NCBI RefSeq assembly: GCF_023702675.1
Contig: NZ_CP098478.1
Location: 3,410,001-3,474,000 of the forward strand
Origin: Acinetobacter sp. C26M
GTDB taxonomy: Bacteria > Pseudomonadota > Gammaproteobacteria > Pseudomonadales > Moraxellaceae
Reading direction: 5' to 3'
Length of the DNA stretch: 64,000 nt
The notes beneath the pieces are model-generated. The model worked only from the letters and a program-made list of their open reading frames with translations, did not search any database and had not been told where the DNA came from. How positions within the stretch are numbered: the first letter of the stretch is position 1; each line of letters starts with the position of its first letter. Shown one piece after another: positions 1-8,769 of this stretch. The translations under genes and the position numbers were made by a program.

Positions 1-605
1 TAATTCAATGCTACCGTGATCTACCACAAATGGTTTCGCATTTGCACTTGCCAGTACAAAGCGGTTCAAATGATGTACTACAAGCCATGAAACGTAATCA
101 TACGATTGATGTCTACATCGATAAAATTGCCAAGTTACGTAAAGTCCGTCCAGATATGCATTTATCTAGCGATTTCATCATCGGCTTCCCAGGGGAAACA
201 GATGAACACTTTGCTGAAACCTTACAATTCATTAAAGACCTAGATTTCGATCACTCTTATAGTTTTGTCTATTCTAAACGCCCTGGTACACCTGCATCTG
301 ACTTACCAGACAATACCCCTGAGCAGGTGAAAAAAGATCGTTTGGCTCAAGTACAAGAAGTGATTAAACGTTCTAGTATTGATAAGACTGATGCAATGCT
401 CGGTAAAATTGAGCGTGTCTTGATTGAGAAGGTTTCGGATAAAGATCCGAATGTTTTAATCGGTACAGCAGACAATACACGTTTAGTGACATTTATCGGT
501 GATGCCACGTGGATTGGACGTTTCGCAGAGATTGAGATCACTGAAATTAAAACTTTAAATTTAGTTTACGGAGAACTCTTGAATCTTGAACCTGACGTGG
601 CGTAA
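1..605 (+). CDS. miaB: tRNA-2-methylthio-N6-dimethylallyladenosine synthase MiaB, C-terminal part
   Basis: This is the 3' part of a radical-SAM methylthiotransferase that adds a methylthio group to i6A37 of tRNAs. The reading frame is open from base 3, so the gene begins outside the window. The N-terminal iron-sulfur domain and the radical-SAM CxxxCxxC are missing for that reason. Visible parts are the LPVQSGS and MKRNHT segments of the radical-SAM barrel, the DFIIGFPGE motif, and a C-terminal TRAM-like RNA-binding domain of about 65 residues. The next gene, a PhoH-like ATPase, follows after 39 bp, and ybeY comes after that. This is the usual gamma-proteobacterial order for RNA maturation genes. 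Confidence 0.95.
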   Translation, partial: IQCYRDLPQMVSHLHLPVQSGSNDVLQAMKRNHTIDVYIDKIAKLRKVRPDMHLSSDFIIGFPGETDEHFAETLQFIKDLDFDHSYSFVYSKRPGTPASDLPDNTPEQVKKDRLAQVQEVIKRSSIDKTDAMLGKIERVLIEKVSDKDPNVLIGTADNTRLVTFIGDATWIGRFAEIEITEIKTLNLVYGELLNLEPDVA

Positions 606-644
606 TGTAAGGGTATTCCTACAGAGCAACAAAAAGGGTTTATC

Positions 645-1721
645 TTGACTGCAGCGATTCGACGTACAGTAACGTTCCCTGAGATTCAATTGGAACGTTT
701 GAAAAGCATGCTCGGTGCGTATAACGGGCATTTAAAACAAATCGAACAACGTTTAGATGTCAAAATTACTCACCGTGGCGATGCCTTTTATCTCGATGGT
801 GATATAGAAGCGGTCGAAAGAGCCGAAGCACTACTGCAACGGCTCTATCAAGAATCAGAAATTTCCTCACAAATTAGTGCCGATGTCATTCATTTGATGA
901 TCCAAGGTTCACAGACAGATCGTGAACTGATGGATGATTCAGATCAAGAGCATACAGGTTTAGATAGCGTTTGGTTACAGACCCGCAAAGGGCGAATCAA
1001 TCCACGTGGTGCCAATCAAAAACGCTATGTACAACGTATTTTACAAAGTGATATCTCCTTCGGTATTGGCCCAGCAGGGACAGGTAAAACTTATCTGGCG
1101 GTTGCTGCTGCAGTTGATATGCTGGAACGTAACGAAATTCAACGTATCTTGCTGGTTCGTCCAGCAGTTGAAGCCGGTGAAAAGCTCGGTTTCTTACCCG
1201 GTGATCTCACCCAAAAAATCGATCCCTACTTGCGTCCGCTTTACGATGCCCTCTATGAAATGCTGGGCTTTGAAAAAGTAGCCAAACTGATTGAACGCCA
1301 AGTGATTGAGGTTGCGCCGCTTGCTTATATGCGTGGACGTACGCTAAACCACTCTTTCGTGATTTTAGATGAAGCACAAAACACTACTCCTGAACAGATG
1401 AAGATGTTCCTCACCCGTTTAGGTTTTGGTTCACGTGCCGTGATTACTGGTGATGTCACACAGGTTGACTTGCCGCGTGGGCAGCAATCTGGGTTAGCAC
1501 AAGCATTACGTGTACTTGAAAACGTCCATGAAATTCATATCACCCGTTTCCATTCGCGTGATGTGGTCCGACATCAATTGGTACAAAAAATTGTTGAAGC
1601 TTACGAAGGTTGGGACAGTGAACAGCAACGCCTGTCTGCTGAAGCCCGTGCCGAACGCAAAGCTAAACAAGAAGCGCTGATTGCAGAAAATGATTCTGCT
1701 GCAGATGCGCAACACATTTAG
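645..1721 (+). CDS. ybeZ: PhoH-like ATPase (YbeZ type)
   Basis: This 358-residue cytoplasmic P-loop ATPase belongs to the PhoH family, which pairs with the endoribonuclease YbeY in rRNA maturation. A Walker A motif GPAGTGKT lies at residues 142-149 and a Walker B motif VILDEAQ at about 239-245. The N-terminal 80 residues look like a small KH-like RNA-binding domain. The start is TTG at 645, chosen because an AAAAAGGG ribosome site lies just upstream and no ATG fits better. The C-terminus is charged and Ala/Lys/Glu rich. It sits between miaB and ybeY and is probably cotranscribed with both. Confidence 0.93.
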   Translation: MTAAIRRTVTFPEIQLERLKSMLGAYNGHLKQIEQRLDVKITHRGDAFYLDGDIEAVERAEALLQRLYQESEISSQISADVIHLMIQGSQTDRELMDDSDQEHTGLDSVWLQTRKGRINPRGANQKRYVQRILQSDISFGIGPAGTGKTYLAVAAAVDMLERNEIQRILLVRPAVEAGEKLGFLPGDLTQKIDPYLRPLYDALYEMLGFEKVAKLIERQVIEVAPLAYMRGRTLNHSFVILDEAQNTTPEQMKMFLTRLGFGSRAVITGDVTQVDLPRGQQSGLAQALRVLENVHEIHITRFHSRDVVRHQLVQKIVEAYEGWDSEQQRLSAEARAERKAKQEALIAENDSAADAQHI

Positions 1722-1795
1722 AAAAATCCCCCTCACTCCCCCTTTCGTTGTGACGCTTTAGTCGCATCTCAGGGGGACGATTTTAAGGATCTACT

Positions 1796-2281
1796 TTGAA
1801 AATCAATTTAAGTCTTCAACAAGACTTTCAAGCTGTGGAATTGCCACTTAAACGTGGTCAAATCAAAAAAAATATCGAAACTGCACTGCGTCATGTCGGT
1901 TTTGATGTCAATTGTGAAATTGGAATTGCCTGTGTTGATCTAGCTGAAAGCCATGAGCTCAATCTGCAATACCGCGAAAAAGACAAACCAACCAATGTGC
2001 TGTCTTTCCCAAGTGATATTCCTGAGGAAATGCTGAGCTTACTCGATGCAGAGCCTTTAGGTGACTTGGTTATTTGTATTCCTGTGGTTTTACAAGAAGC
2101 GGCTGAACAGCAAAAGATACCAAGCGACCATTTCACTCATTTACTGGTCCACGGTGTTCTACATTTGCTTGGTTTCGATCATGAAACCAGTGAAACTGAA
2201 GCTGAAGAAATGGAAGCTTTAGAAATTGAGATTCTAAAAAAATTGGGTATCGCCAACCCTTACCAAGCCGATGAAAGCTAA
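1796..2281 (+). CDS. ybeY: endoribonuclease YbeY, rRNA maturation factor
   Basis: This is the single-strand-specific metallo-endoribonuclease needed for 16S rRNA 3'-end maturation and ribosome quality control. The zinc signature H-x3-H-x5-H is visible as H119, H123 and H129 in the stretch [11 protein letters not shown]. The length of 161 residues is normal. The start is TTG at 1796, supported by AAGGAT about 8 bases upstream and by the conserved N-terminus. A 74-bp gap with no clear terminator separates it from the PhoH-like gene, so the miaB-phoH-ybeY operon is probably continuous. Confidence 0.94.
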   Translation: MKINLSLQQDFQAVELPLKRGQIKKNIETALRHVGFDVNCEIGIACVDLAESHELNLQYREKDKPTNVLSFPSDIPEEMLSLLDAEPLGDLVICIPVVLQEAAEQQKIPSDHFTHLLVHGVLHLLGFDHETSETEAEEMEALEIEILKKLGIANPYQADES

Positions 2282-2292
2282 TCCAAGGTCCT

Positions 2293-2592
2293 ATGTATAT
2301 CGTTATTTTTAAAGCCACGATCAAACAACTTGATGCAACTTACTCAGAAATGGCACAAATGCTGAGAAATAAAGCCTTGAGTCAATTTAACTGTGTCAAA
2401 TTTGAAGCGTGTAGCGAAAATGGTTTTGAAATAGCGCTGTCCTACTGGAACAGCCTAAACGATATTAAACTTTGGCAACGCGATGCAGAACATCTGGTTG
2501 CTCAGCGTTTAGGTAAAGAAAAATGGTATCGAGACTTTAGCGTCGAAATCTGCAAAGTTGAACGAGCTTATTCGAATCAAAATGGCTTGTGA
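2293..2592 (+). CDS. antibiotic biosynthesis monooxygenase (ABM) fold protein
   Basis: This is a small 99-residue protein of the dimeric alpha/beta-barrel ABM type. The pattern is a short first strand (YIVIFKATI), a helix, the strand FEIALSYWNS, a tryptophan-containing helix (LWQRDAEHLVAQRLGKEKWY) and a last strand. Members range from true monooxygenases to heme-binding or stress proteins, so the substrate cannot be given. It starts 11 bp after ybeY and is probably the last gene of that operon, since a strong terminator follows 30 bp downstream. Confidence 0.75.
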   Translation: MYIVIFKATIKQLDATYSEMAQMLRNKALSQFNCVKFEACSENGFEIALSYWNSLNDIKLWQRDAEHLVAQRLGKEKWYRDFSVEICKVERAYSNQNGL

Positions 2593-2621
2593 ATAACTCA
2601 AAACTTATCCACATCTTCAAT

Positions 2622-2653
2622 AAAAAAACGGCTGAATTCAGCCGTTTTTTATA
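2622..2653. terminator. bidirectional intrinsic terminator
   Basis: The palindrome ACGGCTGAATTCAGCCGT is flanked by a run of A on the left and T on the right, so it works on both strands. On plus it ends the ybeY/ABM transcript. On minus it lies 11 bp after the stop of the TonB-receptor remnant, where that gene's terminator would be expected. Confidence 0.88.
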
Positions 2654-2664
2654 TCTCAAGAGAA

Positions 2665-2814
2665 TTAGAATTGGTAGCGTAAAGCTAAAGTTGCATTACG
2701 TGGCTTTCCCCATGTCGTTTGGCCATATGCTGGGAAAATTCCATAGTACTCTTTATCAAATAAATGAGAGTTAATAAAAACACAGGTTAAATAGTGATCA
2801 TTTTTATTATCAAT
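2665..2814 (-). pseudogene. remnant of a TonB-dependent outer-membrane receptor (C-terminal end)
   Basis: The minus strand encodes about 49 residues ending at a TAA at 2665-2667. They contain LFDKEYYG, then GKPRNATLALRYQF at the very end. This is the typical last two strands of a TonB-dependent siderophore receptor: an NLFDKxYY segment, GxPRN, and a terminal aromatic F for BAM recognition. Upstream the frame meets a stop at 2815-2817 and no further receptor sequence is evident, so only the gene's 3' end survives. Its own terminator is still present at 2622-2653. It lies directly downstream of a TonB-like gene on the same strand. The overlapping plus-strand frame is a shadow. Confidence 0.82.
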
Positions 2815-2953
2815 TCAAGTTTCAAGAAATAAATTCAACTAACTGTTTTATTTGAGTTTAAATCTTGATTGATAGGAAATATATTTATGATTTTCACCAA
2901 TATTTAATTCTTATCTTGTACATCATTATTTTATTATAAGAAGTACACCTTAA
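2815..2953. other. AT-rich gap between TonB-like gene and receptor remnant
   Basis: I see no open frame, no clear terminator and no strong palindrome here. It is probably degraded receptor sequence or simple spacer. Any homology to receptor-encoding DNA was not recognisable by eye. Confidence 0.5.
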
Positions 2954-3841
2954 TTAGTGTACTTCAAATTCAGCATCGACAGGATCAAAACGCCATGTAC
3001 GAATGATGCGTAACTCAGAAATATCCTTTTTCATCTTGGCATCAAAAGGTCCAAATGGTGCACCACGGCGCACTGATGCTTTAGCTGCTTCATCTAAAAT
3101 TGCATGCCCAGAACTTTCAATTAAACGGATTGCTCGAATTCCACCTTCTGCATTCAAAATCACCATTAGACGCACTTCCCCCGCCAATCGTTGTTGTTTG
3201 GCCTCATCAGGATAATAGCGGTTCCCGTATAACTCGACTTTTTGACGAAACTTATCCAGATAAGCAGCTGATGCATCTTGTTTAGCCTGAATACCATCGA
3301 CCGTTTTAATGCGTTGTTTGCGGCTAAAGTTTTGTTGGCGTTGCAAATATTGTGCTTCTAAGCTTGCGACCATCGCCGCTTTAGCTTGAAATTGGCTTTG
3401 TAGGTCATCTAGAGTCTTTTTCCGTTCACTCTGTTCTGCTTGCTTTTGCCAGCTTAAAACAGTCATTAGAACCTTTTCTTCGAATTTTAATTCTCGTTTT
3501 TGCTGAATTTTTTCTAGACTATCTAGCTCTTTTTCACCTGTAGTGGCATCTGTCTGCATTGGGGAAGGCATATCACTCGACATCCGATGTGCTTCACGAA
3601 ACTCACCAGAACCTTGTTGATCAGCTTGTGCCAAAAAATCTGCGTCTTTAACTTTTTCCTGGCTTGGTCGAACAGTGACAGCTATTTCTTTGGTTGAAGT
3701 ATCAGATGGCGACGGCATGGTAAATTGAATAGCCAGTACAGCGCCATGCAGCAACATCGCTAAAGCTACAGCCCCAACAAAGATAGGGTCTTGCCACCAA
3801 TAAGGAGGCAGTTCTGAACGAAAATTTATTTTATTCAACAT
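2954..3841 (-). CDS. TonB family protein (C-terminal TonB domain)
   Basis: This is an inner-membrane-anchored periplasmic protein of about 295 residues. From the ATG at 3841 it has a short cytoplasmic end, one membrane helix at about residues 20-40 (FVGAVALAMLLHGAVLAIQF), a long charged linker with a Gln/Lys-rich coiled stretch, and a C-terminal TonB domain with GEVRLMVILNAEGGIRAIRLIESSG and a final TWRFDP. TonB domains pass proton-motive energy to outer-membrane receptors. This one has no Pro-Lys spacer and no exbBD next to it, unlike the tonB at 12180. An upstream ATG at 3901 would add 20 residues. Neither start has a strong ribosome site, and 3841 fits the family N-terminus better. Confidence 0.8.
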   Translation of the reverse strand: MLNKINFRSELPPYWWQDPIFVGAVALAMLLHGAVLAIQFTMPSPSDTSTKEIAVTVRPSQEKVKDADFLAQADQQGSGEFREAHRMSSDMPSPMQTDATTGEKELDSLEKIQQKRELKFEEKVLMTVLSWQKQAEQSERKKTLDDLQSQFQAKAAMVASLEAQYLQRQQNFSRKQRIKTVDGIQAKQDASAAYLDKFRQKVELYGNRYYPDEAKQQRLAGEVRLMVILNAEGGIRAIRLIESSGHAILDEAAKASVRRGAPFGPFDAKMKKDISELRIIRTWRFDPVDAEFEVH

Positions 3842-4082
3842 GGCATTTAAGTGACAAAATGTCCCATCCCCAACGGCAGCACCGTATAAAAACCCAACCA
3901 ATATTCAAATTTTTACAAAAATGTGATCCACTTATAGTTACAGTGTTTCCATACCATCATTTTATGAAAATGTAGCAATTAATTTTGCTACACTGCAAGT
4001 CAGAAATTTATTTTTATTTTTTAGTGAATACAAAGATCGTGGCATTGCTTTACTCATCAATTCACTTTCTGGAACAACTTTT

Positions 4083-4763
4083 ATGCAAACGCTAATTTCA
4101 TCTGTTGTTAAACGTCTACGTAAAGTTTACCAAAAAGCAGAAGAATTCATCGAAGAAGAAAGAGAATTTTCACTTTCACAAGTATTTGTGAATGCCACCA
4201 TGGAACGTTATGTCACCGAAAATGTTGGCATCATGCAAGACCTGCATGCCGATCTTTATGATGGTTGGTTACGCTTATACACGACCCTCGATGTCAAAGG
4301 TCTGCATACCACCTTATCAGTTGATTTAAAATTGATTCAAATGGAAATGAATCAAAATGTACAATTAATGGTATTCGAGCAAATCAGCAACACCCAAGTG
4401 ATTGAAGCCAAGTTTAAAAACATTTTTCAAAAATGGGGCTTTTATATCGCAATCTGGTATTACCAGAAATTCCGTGAAGAAGATCCACTCGGCAAAATCC
4501 TAGAGCATTTTGAAGTGGTCAAAGTCCAAGATGATTTACTTTATCTTGATTTAAACCGCTGGTTGGGAAAAAAGGCCAGCATTATCGAAACTTTGAGTAA
4601 AGTGCATGTCAATCGCGCTCGTGTCCGCCCTGCGGAGCTAATTGTTTGGGGCAATGTCAATCTTACTGCAATTTTATCGCCTTCCAATGATGATGACTTT
4701 GATGAAGATAATGTTAACGATAGCGCAGTCACGCCAATTCAACAAAAAGACGGTAAAAGATAG
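4083..4763 (+). CDS. conserved protein of unknown function
   Basis: I do not recognise a named domain in this 226-residue soluble protein. It has no signal peptide or membrane segment. The N-terminus is a charged helix (VYQKAEEFIEEEREF), followed by mixed alpha/beta sequence with repeated DLHADLYDGWLRLYTTLDVKG-like strands. It ends with an acidic, disordered-looking tail rich in Asp (NDDDFDEDNVND). Codon use matches the neighbours, so it is probably an old genus-level gene. It stands alone, divergent from the TonB-like gene, with no operon partner to hint at its role. Confidence 0.75.
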   Translation: MQTLISSVVKRLRKVYQKAEEFIEEEREFSLSQVFVNATMERYVTENVGIMQDLHADLYDGWLRLYTTLDVKGLHTTLSVDLKLIQMEMNQNVQLMVFEQISNTQVIEAKFKNIFQKWGFYIAIWYYQKFREEDPLGKILEHFEVVKVQDDLLYLDLNRWLGKKASIIETLSKVHVNRARVRPAELIVWGNVNLTAILSPSNDDDFDEDNVNDSAVTPIQQKDGKR

Positions 4764-4957
4764 CCACTCGCTATTGTGGCCTACCCGTTCTCACGATATA
4801 TCATTGAAATATATATCTTCATGATTTATACGAAAAATTAACAAGTACCTCATAAAAAGCCTGATCTTTTCTTCATAATCTACGAGCATAATAGATTTAT
4901 TGAATGGTAAAGATAAATGAGTAATGACTGATTGCATCACTCAAAGGATATAGTGTT

Positions 4958-5662
4958 ATGACAAAGCAATTATTGAAAGTACTAGGTATTACGTCAGCTA
5001 CGCTTCTAAGCGTTAGCTTATCTAGTCATGCGCTGGCAATGGCACCTTTTCAGGCGAGTTATCAGTTTAGCTACAACAATAAAAACTTAGGTTCTGCCAC
5101 ACGTACCCTTTCCCAACAAGGCAATAACTGGACTTATCAATTCAGTGCCAAAGCGGGTGCAATCGCATCCGCATCTGAAACCAGCCAATTTGAATTTGTG
5201 AATAGTAAAATTAACTCACAAAAATTTAGCCGTAGCAGTAAAATTTTGATTCACAACAACACAATGAGTATCGATTTCAACCCAAGCAGTAAAGTTGTGA
5301 ATACTCAAAAAGATAAGACGTCTAACTCATTTGCATGGCAAGCAGGTGCATTGGATGAACTCAATGCTGAATTGCAAATCCGAGAGGATTTAAAAAACAA
5401 TTCACTAAAAACCAAATATCTCATTGCAGATGCGAAAGCATTGGATGAACGTCGTTTTGTGAAACAAGGAAACGAAAGTGTCAAAACCCCTTATGGCACA
5501 TTCAATACGATCAAAGTCGTGATGCAACACGATAAAGCTGAGCGTAATACCGTGTTCTGGTTAGCTCCAAAATTGGATTACTTACCAGTGAAAATGGCAC
5601 ATAATGATGGAAAATCATCATATGGTCTGTTATTAACGGGTTATTCAGGTAAAACAAACTGA
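4958..5662 (+). CDS. DUF3108 domain periplasmic protein
   Basis: This 234-residue exported protein starts with a clear Sec signal peptide (residues 1-27, cleavage after SSHALA). The rest matches the DUF3108 family pattern: FQASYQFSYNNKNLG-type opening, repeated beta strands, and the late TPYGTFNTIKV and TVFWLAPKLDYLPVKM segments. The family is periplasmic and of unclear function. Some members are thought to act at the envelope. An AAAGGATAT ribosome site precedes the ATG. It is monocistronic, and the gap before it is about 190 bp. Confidence 0.83.
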   Translation: MTKQLLKVLGITSATLLSVSLSSHALAMAPFQASYQFSYNNKNLGSATRTLSQQGNNWTYQFSAKAGAIASASETSQFEFVNSKINSQKFSRSSKILIHNNTMSIDFNPSSKVVNTQKDKTSNSFAWQAGALDELNAELQIREDLKNNSLKTKYLIADAKALDERRFVKQGNESVKTPYGTFNTIKVVMQHDKAERNTVFWLAPKLDYLPVKMAHNDGKSSYGLLLTGYSGKTN

Positions 5663-5704
5663 GCATCTGGTCAATTTTGGCTTGCATTTTTTTAGATGCT
5701 TTTT
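5662..5704 (+). terminator. possible intrinsic terminator after the DUF3108 gene
   Basis: AGCATCT at 5662-5668 can pair with AGATGCT at 5694-5700, followed by TTTT. The loop is 25 bases, which is long, so the call is modest. The left arm overlaps the gene's stop region. Confidence 0.45.
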
Positions 5705-5723
5705 AAAATATGCCTTTGCTTGA

Positions 5724-6326
<603 letters not shown>

Positions 6327-6342
6327 GATTTAAAACCTAGAG

Positions 6343-6376
6343 AAAAGGCGGATGAAAACTCATCCGCCTTTTTTAT
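6343..6376. terminator. intrinsic terminator shared by xpt and the convergent YwqG-like gene
   Basis: AAGGCGGATGA and TCATCCGCCTT form a perfect stem around a short AAAAC loop, with A and T runs on the two sides. It can end both the plus-strand xpt transcript and the minus-strand gene at 6377. Confidence 0.88.
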
Positions 6377-7201
6377 TTAACAACAGTCCCAGTTATACAA
6401 CACCTTAGAGAAGTCTCGCTTCTTTAAATCCTCTGGGTGAATAAAGAAATTTCCTACTCCCGAATCGCCCCACATAATCTCGTTTTCAGCATCATCGGTA
6501 TCCAGTTGAAAAAGTAAAATATAATCCTGCACCTTTTCATTATATTGACGTGGATCTGTCTGAGTAAAATAAGGGTATCCCCCTAAACGATGCCCACTTG
6601 CGGAAGCCACTTCATCATATGGCTCGATAAAATCATCTTCGAAATCACCACCTTTAAATTGATCTTCAAAATCATACAGTTCATCGACACCTAAAATCTT
6701 CGGTGCAAAGGCAAAATCACCAAGACTAATTGGCTGAGAAGTCCGACTAAATTCAATCGCGTATTGCCCCGTAAATGGCAAATAATCATCTTCACCTAAC
6801 TGAACTTCAGAGAAGTCCTGTTTTAATTGTGATGCATCTTCAAGCACTTGATCAAAGTACAACACTTTAAAGCCCGATTGCTGCTGTTGGTCATCAAAGT
6901 TCATCCCGTACAAATCATCGGCAGCGATATAGAACTGTAGAATCCCCTGATCCGGGAAATTGGGCAAACTTGGAATTTCAGCAAAATTAAACTGTGCTAG
7001 CAAAGCTAACGGATTGCCATCAGTGTCGACTGGATAAGTCGCATCTAGCGGTAAGTAAGGTTGTCCCCCAATTTTACTTTGCCATAAAGTTAATTCATCA
7101 CTGGGAGTCAGTTGCATGGTGATGGTTGGCAGAACAGTCACCGAGATTTTTTCTAAATATGGCTGCACACTGTTCGGCAATGTCTCTGGTTTAAAATTCA
7201 T
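6377..7201 (-). CDS. YwqG family protein (DUF1963)
   Basis: This 274-residue cytoplasmic protein belongs to the YwqG/DUF1963 family. Typical features are the early SKIGGQPYLP segment, LLAQFNFAEIP, the strand GILQFYIAADD, and the near-C-terminal HRLGGYPYFTQTDPR and LLFQLDTDDAENEIMWGDSGVGNFFIHPEDL. The family is widespread and of unknown biochemical role, and is often picked up in polymorphic toxin or immunity contexts. No such context is visible here, where it stands alone between xpt and thyA. Confidence 0.85.
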   Translation of the reverse strand: MNFKPETLPNSVQPYLEKISVTVLPTITMQLTPSDELTLWQSKIGGQPYLPLDATYPVDTDGNPLALLAQFNFAEIPSLPNFPDQGILQFYIAADDLYGMNFDDQQQQSGFKVLYFDQVLEDASQLKQDFSEVQLGEDDYLPFTGQYAIEFSRTSQPISLGDFAFAPKILGVDELYDFEDQFKGGDFEDDFIEPYDEVASASGHRLGGYPYFTQTDPRQYNEKVQDYILLFQLDTDDAENEIMWGDSGVGNFFIHPEDLKKRDFSKVLYNWDCC

Positions 7202-7373
7202 TCTACTGCTTATCCCTCTACTTATTTGTAGAATGTAATATAAAACAAGCAGCTAAATTTAAACAGAGAACAAAGTCTGCACTACGACAGCTAATGACGC
7301 TTAATTGCCACATTATTTATCACATAAATTCTGATAAGATTAGCCCGATAAAAATTTGCGATTAGGAATCACG

Positions 7374-8216
7374 ATGCGCACTTACTTAGACCTTTTACAA
7401 CATATCCTCGACAATGGCGGCGACAAAGGCGACCGTACTGGCACAGGTACACGTTCAGTATTTGGTCATCAGATGCGCTTTGATCTTTCTAAAGGCTTTC
7501 CGCTGCTCACCACCAAGAAAGTCCATTTTCGCTCTATTGCCATAGAATTACTTTGGTTTCTTAAAGGTGATACCAACGTTCAATATCTCAAAGACAATAA
7601 AGTTTCGATTTGGGATGAGTGGGCAACCGCAGAACAAACAGCCCGTTTTGGCCGTCCTGAAAGTGAGCTTGGTCCAGTTTATGGTCATCAATGGCGTAAC
7701 TTTGGCGCAACTAAAAATGAAGATGGTAGCTACCAACAGGATGGATTTGACCAGATCAAATGGTTGATCAATGAAATTAAAACCAATCCCAACTCACGTC
7801 GCTTGATTGTGTCAGGCTGGAACCCAAATGAAGCAGGTAAAGTGGCATTACCACCTTGCCATACCCTGTTCCAGTTTTTTGTACAAGACAACAAACTGTC
7901 ATGCCAGTTATATCAACGCAGTGCCGATGTATTTTTGGGTGTACCTTTTAATATTGCGAGTTATGCCCTACTTACACACATGATTGCTCAGGTCTGTGGT
8001 TTAGGCGTAGGTGATTTTGTCTGGACAGGTGGAGATACGCATTTATATGCCAATCACTTTGAACAGGCGCAATTACAGCTTAGTCGTGAGCCGCTAACGT
8101 TGTGTCAATTAAAACTAAATCCTGAGATCACTGATATTTTCGACTTTAAATTTGAAGATATTGAAATTGTTGGGTATGAATCACACCCAGCAATCAAAGC
8201 ACCTGTTGCAGTTTAA
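7374..8216 (+). CDS. thyA: thymidylate synthase
   Basis: ThyA makes dTMP from dUMP using methylene-tetrahydrofolate, yielding dihydrofolate that the next gene's product recycles. The protein of 280 residues has the active-site Cys162 in [12 protein letters not shown], the phosphate-binding RTGTGT loop near residue 21, and the conserved GDTHLYANH region. The ATG at 7374 is preferred over an in-frame TTG 18 bases earlier because TAGGAA sits 5-10 bases upstream of the ATG. folA follows after 25 bp, so the two are probably cotranscribed. Confidence 0.97.
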   Translation: MRTYLDLLQHILDNGGDKGDRTGTGTRSVFGHQMRFDLSKGFPLLTTKKVHFRSIAIELLWFLKGDTNVQYLKDNKVSIWDEWATAEQTARFGRPESELGPVYGHQWRNFGATKNEDGSYQQDGFDQIKWLINEIKTNPNSRRLIVSGWNPNEAGKVALPPCHTLFQFFVQDNKLSCQLYQRSADVFLGVPFNIASYALLTHMIAQVCGLGVGDFVWTGGDTHLYANHFEQAQLQLSREPLTLCQLKLNPEITDIFDFKFEDIEIVGYESHPAIKAPVAV

Positions 8217-8241
8217 ATCGATTAGTTAGAGAGAATATAAA

Positions 8242-8751
8242 ATGGCATGGCAAGGCACTGAAGTTGTCCACGTAGTTGCAATGGATAAAAAGCACTGTAT
8301 CGGTAAAGGTAATGCGTTGCCGTGGCATATCTCTGCTGACCTGAAACATTTTAAAGCCATTACCCAAGGTGGTGTGGTGATTATGGGGCGTAAAACCCTT
8401 GAATCTATGGGACGTACCCTACCGAATCGTGTCAATTGGGTGATTACACGTGACCCTGAATGGCATTTTGACGGGGTTAAAGTCGCTCTCAGTATTGAAG
8501 ATGCACTCAATGGTGCACTTACAGACGCACAACACGCCGAAAAAGCATCCTTATTTATTATTGGTGGTGGGGAGATTTTTACCCAAACGCTCGCTATTGC
8601 TGATCGCTTAGAACTAACTCACGTTGATCTCGATGTTCAAGGCGATGCGCATTACCCAAAAATCTCCGCTGACTTTCGCAAAATACACTCGGAACAACAT
8701 ACTGATGAGAAATCAGGGGTTAGTTTTGAGTTTGCGACCTACCAGAAATAA
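8242..8751 (+). CDS. folA: dihydrofolate reductase
   Basis: FolA reduces dihydrofolate to tetrahydrofolate and is the trimethoprim target. The 169-residue protein shows the family pattern: VVAMDKKHCIGKGNALPWHISADLKHFK (substrate site, W and D conserved), VVIMGRKTLESMG (NADPH binding), and IIGGGEIFTQTL. It has a short N-terminal extension relative to E. coli FolA. It lies 25 bp after thyA, a functional pair, and 18 bp before a membrane-protein gene. Confidence 0.96.
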   Translation: MAWQGTEVVHVVAMDKKHCIGKGNALPWHISADLKHFKAITQGGVVIMGRKTLESMGRTLPNRVNWVITRDPEWHFDGVKVALSIEDALNGALTDAQHAEKASLFIIGGGEIFTQTLAIADRLELTHVDLDVQGDAHYPKISADFRKIHSEQHTDEKSGVSFEFATYQK

Positions 8752-8769
8752 AAATGGATCGCACTTGTC

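Noticed and set aside
2589..2774. A plus-strand open frame of 61 codons
   Set aside because: It runs through a strong terminator and overlaps the receptor remnant on the other strand, whose protein signature is far clearer.
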